Below, piece by piece: positions 7,827 to 10,700 of a stretch of DNA of 10,700 bases. The notes under the pieces are model-generated. The model saw nothing but the letters and a program-made list of their open reading frames with translations. It was not told the DNA's origin and made no database searches. Each line of letters starts with the position of its first letter. Position 1 is the first letter of the stretch. Source of the DNA: Gammaproteobacteria bacterium (GTDB taxonomy: Bacteria > Pseudomonadota > Gammaproteobacteria > Chromatiales > Chromatiaceae); contig JARFQQ010000194.1 in the NCBI GenBank assembly GCA_029287695.1, forward strand, positions 1-10,700, written 5' to 3'. Made by a program: the position numbers and the translations under genes.

Positions 7827-9194
7827 TTATCTGCAGTTTCTTACATGCTGAACGAAACGCCTTGCCCAGCGATGTCCCTCGACATCACGCAGGTGGGTAT
7901 AACCGGCCAGAACATTCTTATAGACAATGCCGTCCTTTTCACCGTCGATACCATGCCCGCGATGCACGCGGTAGGCAAACTGCAGCGCCGGATCGACCTG
8001 CTCCAGGTGCGAATAGTGGAATTCGTGTGCCGGAACCAGGGTTTCCTCACCCGCTGTTCGTGGCCAGGGGTGTGACGACGTCTCCTCGATACGCACGTAA
8101 CCTCTACCCTGCGGGCGGCTGTCCATGACCACGTCGGCGGCTATTATACCCGCCATTTCGCAATCGCTGTCATTCCAGCGGATTGACCTGCAGAGATACA
8201 TGAGGCCACCACATTCGGCATAGATCACGCCACCCGCCTCGGCAAAGGCTGCCACGCTGCGCCGCATCGCGACATTCGCCTCGAGCTCTCCCATCATGGT
8301 CTCGGGAAACCCGCCGCCTATGAAGAGGGCGTCCACCCGGGGCAACGCCTCGTCACTGATCGCATCGAACCAGACGAGTTCCGCGCCAGCAGCACGCAAC
8401 GCATGCAGATCTCCCGCGTAGTAGAAACCGAAAGCCGCATCCTTCGCGATACCGATTTTTACATCCGGCGACGGGAGCGGTGATGCCGCCTGCCCGGCGG
8501 GAATCGCGGGCGCTTTTGCAGCGGCTGCCATGAGACTGTCGAGATCGACGCCTTCTGTGACAGCGCGCGCAATACGCGAGATGACCCGCTGTGCCTCCTC
8601 GTGCTCGTTACTCGGCATCAGGCCAAGGTGGCGCTCATCGATGACCAGTTCGCTGGATCTGCCCACAGCACCGAGGACAGGGATATCGGTGTAGGTCTCG
8701 ACCGCCTTGCGCAGTTTGGCCTCGTGCCGCGCACCACCAACCTGGTTGAGGATGACGCCCGCAATCTGCACCTCCGGATCGAAGGTCGAGTAACCATGCA
8801 GCAGCGGTGCGATTCCGCGCGTGATGCCACGGGTATCGATGACGAGAACAACCGGTGCTCCCAGCAGGTTCGCCATGGCCGCGTTACTGTCGGAACCATC
8901 AGTGCTGATGCCGTCAAAAAGCCCCTTGTTGCCCTCGATGAGACCGAGATCGGCACCCTGCATGCGGTCGTGGAAGAGCCGGCTGTTGTCCGCCGGGGAT
9001 TCCATGTAGACATCGAGGTTGTAACAGGGACGACCTGCAGCAGCGCCGAGCCAGAGCGGATCGATATAGTCCGGCCCCTTCTTGAACGGCTGGACAAGCA
9101 GCCCCCTGTCGCCTGCGAGGGCCGCGCAGAGGCCGATACTCAGGGTTGTCTTGCCCGATGACTTGTGGGCCGCTGAGAGATAGAGGTAACTCAT
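7827..9194 (-). CDS. dsrN: DsrN, CobB/CbiA-type amidase proposed to make siroamide for DsrAB
   Basis: This 455-residue protein resembles cobyrinate a,c-diamide synthase. Its ATP-binding domain opens with the P-loop AAHKSSGKTT (8-17, Lys15) and includes IEGNKGLFDG (86-95). The C-terminal class I glutamine amidotransferase domain has GGGFPE (293-298), the nucleophile Cys328 in YAECGGLMYL, HEFHYS (390-395) and the catalytic His434 in YTHLR. In dsr clusters this homologue is proposed to amidate siroheme to siroamide, the cofactor of DsrAB, using glutamine and ATP in the cytoplasm. Its place between dsrP and dsrR supports DsrN over a cobalamin gene; no other cob/cbi genes are nearby. The start at 9194 is fixed by the P-loop lying right at the N-terminus, yet there is no Shine-Dalgarno sequence, and a terminator-like hairpin ends 17 bases upstream. 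Confidence 0.93.
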   Translation of the reverse strand: MSYLYLSAAHKSSGKTTLSIGLCAALAGDRGLLVQPFKKGPDYIDPLWLGAAAGRPCYNLDVYMESPADNSRLFHDRMQGADLGLIEGNKGLFDGISTDGSDSNAAMANLLGAPVVLVIDTRGITRGIAPLLHGYSTFDPEVQIAGVILNQVGGARHEAKLRKAVETYTDIPVLGAVGRSSELVIDERHLGLMPSNEHEEAQRVISRIARAVTEGVDLDSLMAAAAKAPAIPAGQAASPLPSPDVKIGIAKDAAFGFYYAGDLHALRAAGAELVWFDAISDEALPRVDALFIGGGFPETMMGELEANVAMRRSVAAFAEAGGVIYAECGGLMYLCRSIRWNDSDCEMAGIIAADVVMDSRPQGRGYVRIEETSSHPWPRTAGEETLVPAHEFHYSHLEQVDPALQFAYRVHRGHGIDGEKDGIVYKNVLAGYTHLRDVEGHRWARRFVQHVRNCR

Positions 9195-9211
9195 GGCGGG
9201 GAGTCTACAAG

Positions 9212-9241
9212 AAAAAACGCGGATTAAATCCGCGTTTTTTT
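9212..9241 (-). terminator. Strong intrinsic terminator-like hairpin between dsrP and dsrN
   Basis: A 7-base-pair stem (CGCGGAT at 9218-9224 paired with ATCCGCG at 9228-9234) encloses a 3-base loop. It is flanked by A6 (9212-9217) and T7 (9235-9241), which extend the pairing. Read on the minus strand, in the direction of the dsr genes, it is a G+C-rich hairpin followed by six T residues, the standard rho-independent form. It would work in either direction, but no gene lies on the plus strand here. It sits in the 66-base dsrP-dsrN gap, so it could end the upstream dsr transcript, act as a partial terminator setting the level of dsrNRS, or protect the 3' end of processed mRNA. Confidence 0.85.
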
Positions 9242-9260
9242 CGTGATGGCCGGGACTCTG

Positions 9261-10481
9261 TCAGGCCGCCGAGTGGGGATCTGCAACCTTGTCTTCAAGA
9301 GAGACCGGCAGGATTTTCAGCATGCGCATGCCAATGACGGTAATGAGGAGAGCAACACTGACACCCCCGATCCCAAGCAGCACCTCCGGCAAGGAGGGAG
9401 AGTAGGCTGCAATTGCACCACCGACGCCATCATAAAAGCCGGTATCGATGATGGTCTTGTCCGGAAAGAGGGCCATCGGGAAGGCCTGGCCGCCGATGAT
9501 GATGACGTACATGGTTGCCAGCCCGCCCAGAATGACCATCAGTGATGCCGCGGCCAGCCAGCTGCGCTGCATACCGAGCGCCGGGTGGAAGACGATGGCG
9601 AGTGGCAGCAGTCCTCCGACAAGCACCTGGCCAACCCAGAACATCACGGTGTAGATGCCGCCCTCGAGAAGGATAAAGGCCTCGAAGGCATGATTCTCCG
9701 TGCCATAGAGGTTTGTCAGATGATAAATCATCATGAAGAAGAGATTGGCCGCGACGAAGATGCCGAGCAGGTTTTTCAGCCGCTGCATGACTGCGTCACC
9801 CAGGGGACGCTGATCTCGCCTGCAAGCATCCATGAGCACCAGGATATAGATCGCCATGCCGAAGCCGAAGGACATGATGATGAACCAGGGCGCCATGATA
9901 GCCGCATCGTACCCCTGGCGTGCCACGAGAAATCCGAAGATGGAGCCGGTACCCATGGTGAGGACCAGGCGCCAGATGAAAGCTGCCATGCCAGCGGTCT
10001 TGTAGTAGCGATTCACCTTGCGGTCCATGATGGTCCAGAGGTAGATCGCGACGATGGCGATGAAACCGTTATAAAGAATGATGTTCCAGGCGAAGATCGA
10101 CTTGAAGTTGTACGTCGTCATGGCAACGATCAATCGCTCCGGGCGCCCGAGGTCGAGAACGAGGACGAGCAGACCACCAATGAGCAGCGCAATGGCCAGC
10201 AATCCGGAGAGCGGCGCCAGCGGCTTGTAGATCTTCTTGTTGAAGACGGAACCGATCGAGGCGACATTCAGTGCGCCGGATGCAGCCACGATGAGGAAAA
10301 CCGCAAAGACGTGCGGTGTGCCCCAGACGATCTGGTTGTTCATGCCAGTGACCCAATGGCCGTTGTGCTCCATGTAGAGCGCCGACAACCCGCCAACACC
10401 GGCGATAGCGGCAAGTACGGCAAGGATCAGCCAGTATTTCGGGCTTTCGATGCCCCACTCTTTGTAGAAAATTTTCTTCAT
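9261..10481 (-). CDS. dsrP: DsrP, NrfD/PsrC-family membrane subunit of the DsrMKJOP complex
   Basis: This 406-residue integral membrane protein has about ten hydrophobic spans, near residues 16-36, 55-77, 88-110, 128-150, 163-185, 195-217, 237-256, 270-297, 306-330 and 365-388. The NrfD-family signature LDLGRPER is at 109-116. NrfD-like subunits exchange electrons between the quinone pool and a periplasmic iron-sulfur subunit. In the DsrMKJOP complex DsrP pairs with DsrO, the gene just upstream, whose stop is 12 bases before this start. The long C-terminal extension with a tenth span (SPSLPEVLLGIGG) is typical of DsrP. The ribosome site is weak (GAGAACAGAG before ATG). A tetrathionate or polysulfide reductase membrane subunit is the alternative on sequence alone, but the following dsrN-dsrR-dsrS settles it. 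Confidence 0.93.
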   Translation of the reverse strand: MKKIFYKEWGIESPKYWLILAVLAAIAGVGGLSALYMEHNGHWVTGMNNQIVWGTPHVFAVFLIVAASGALNVASIGSVFNKKIYKPLAPLSGLLAIALLIGGLLVLVLDLGRPERLIVAMTTYNFKSIFAWNIILYNGFIAIVAIYLWTIMDRKVNRYYKTAGMAAFIWRLVLTMGTGSIFGFLVARQGYDAAIMAPWFIIMSFGFGMAIYILVLMDACRRDQRPLGDAVMQRLKNLLGIFVAANLFFMMIYHLTNLYGTENHAFEAFILLEGGIYTVMFWVGQVLVGGLLPLAIVFHPALGMQRSWLAAASLMVILGGLATMYVIIIGGQAFPMALFPDKTIIDTGFYDGVGGAIAAYSPSLPEVLLGIGGVSVALLITVIGMRMLKILPVSLEDKVADPHSAA

Positions 10482-10493
10482 CTCTGTTCTCGC

Positions 10494-10700
10494 TTACACA
10501 CCGCTGTAACGGACACCCGTGTTGAGTTTCAGATCGGCACGGATCTGGACGGTCGGGTAACTGGCAAGCGCCTGTGATACTTCACTGTTCGGATCGTTGA
10601 GATCGCCGAAGATGATCGCTTTCTCGGGGCATGCGTCCTGGCAGGCAGTCGTCGTCTGCCCGTTGTCGAGACGGTGCACGCAGAAATTGCATGATTCGAC
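10494..10700 (-). CDS. dsrO: DsrO, periplasmic 4Fe-4S ferredoxin-like subunit (C-terminal 68 residues only)
   Basis: The open frame runs in from the right edge and ends at the TAA at 10496-10494, so only the last 68 residues are visible. They begin [14 protein letters not shown] and carry one cysteine set, CxxC-x12-CxxxCP (fragment residues 4, 7, 20 and 24), which binds part of the [4Fe-4S] clusters in HybA/NrfC/DsrO-type proteins. The tail [14 protein letters not shown] and NTGVRYSGV fits this family. DsrO is exported, normally by a Tat signal peptide that would lie outside this window, and hands electrons to or from DsrP. The name rests mainly on the neighbouring dsrP-N-R-S order. An ATG- or GTG-initiated short protein starting inside the visible part would cut through the cysteine motif and is unlikely. 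Confidence 0.87.
   Translation of the reverse strand, partial: VESCNFCVHRLDNGQTTTACQDACPEKAIIFGDLNDPNSEVSQALASYPTVQIRADLKLNTGVRYSGV

Noticed and set aside
7827..9194. Cobyrinate a,c-diamide synthase of vitamin B12 synthesis
   Set aside because: No other cobalamin gene is in the window, and the gene is embedded between dsrP and dsrR, which supports DsrN.
9585..10577. 330-codon open frame on the plus strand opposite dsrP
   Set aside because: Its product is rich in Asp, Glu and His, as expected for the reverse complement of a hydrophobic membrane protein. No domain is recognisable, and it overlaps a conserved gene entirely.

Overview
This window is an ordinary stretch of chromosome from a dsr-type sulfur-oxidising gammaproteobacterium. 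It looks moderately GC-rich by eye. Every supported gene lies on the minus strand, so the genes are read here from the right edge to the left. The right half holds the 3' end of a dsr (dissimilatory sulfite reductase) cluster in the order dsrO (C-terminal fragment), dsrP, dsrN, dsrR, dsrS. This is the tail of the order described for Allochromatium vinosum (dsrABEFHCMKLJOPNRS). The cysteine-free DsrR together with DsrS points to an oxidative rather than a reductive Dsr system. The left half is housekeeping: dapA, bamC, a YycJ/WalJ-type metallo-beta-lactamase-fold protein and purL, which runs off the left edge inside its glutaminase domain.

Region by region: 10700-10494 is the end of the periplasmic iron-sulfur subunit DsrO, and 10481-9261 is its membrane partner DsrP. 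A 66-base gap follows that contains a near-ideal intrinsic terminator hairpin. Next come dsrN (9194-7827), dsrR (7806-7492) and dsrS (7476-6364), tightly packed. A 92-base gap with a plausible promoter precedes dapA (6271-5396), bamC (5386-4205) and the metallo-hydrolase (4189-3425), which look like one transcription unit. A second 92-base gap precedes purL (3332 to beyond the left edge).

How the genes work together: DsrO and DsrP belong to the transmembrane DsrMKJOP complex, which links sulfur-carrier chemistry (DsrC) in the cytoplasm to the quinone pool and periplasm. DsrN is thought to amidate the siroheme of DsrAB. DsrR is an IscA-fold protein without cluster-binding cysteines, implicated in control of dsr expression. 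DsrS is needed by, or associated with, the pathway, but its biochemistry is unknown. dapA, bamC and purL serve lysine/peptidoglycan precursor synthesis, outer-membrane protein assembly and purine synthesis.

I found no mobile element, tRNA, rRNA, CRISPR array or unexplained system. Coding density is very high and no gap exceeds 92 bases. The features most worth a second look are the terminator-like hairpin inside the dsr cluster just before a dsrN that lacks a Shine-Dalgarno sequence, the unassigned protein DsrS with a CPDC motif, and the metallo-hydrolase/purL arrangement.
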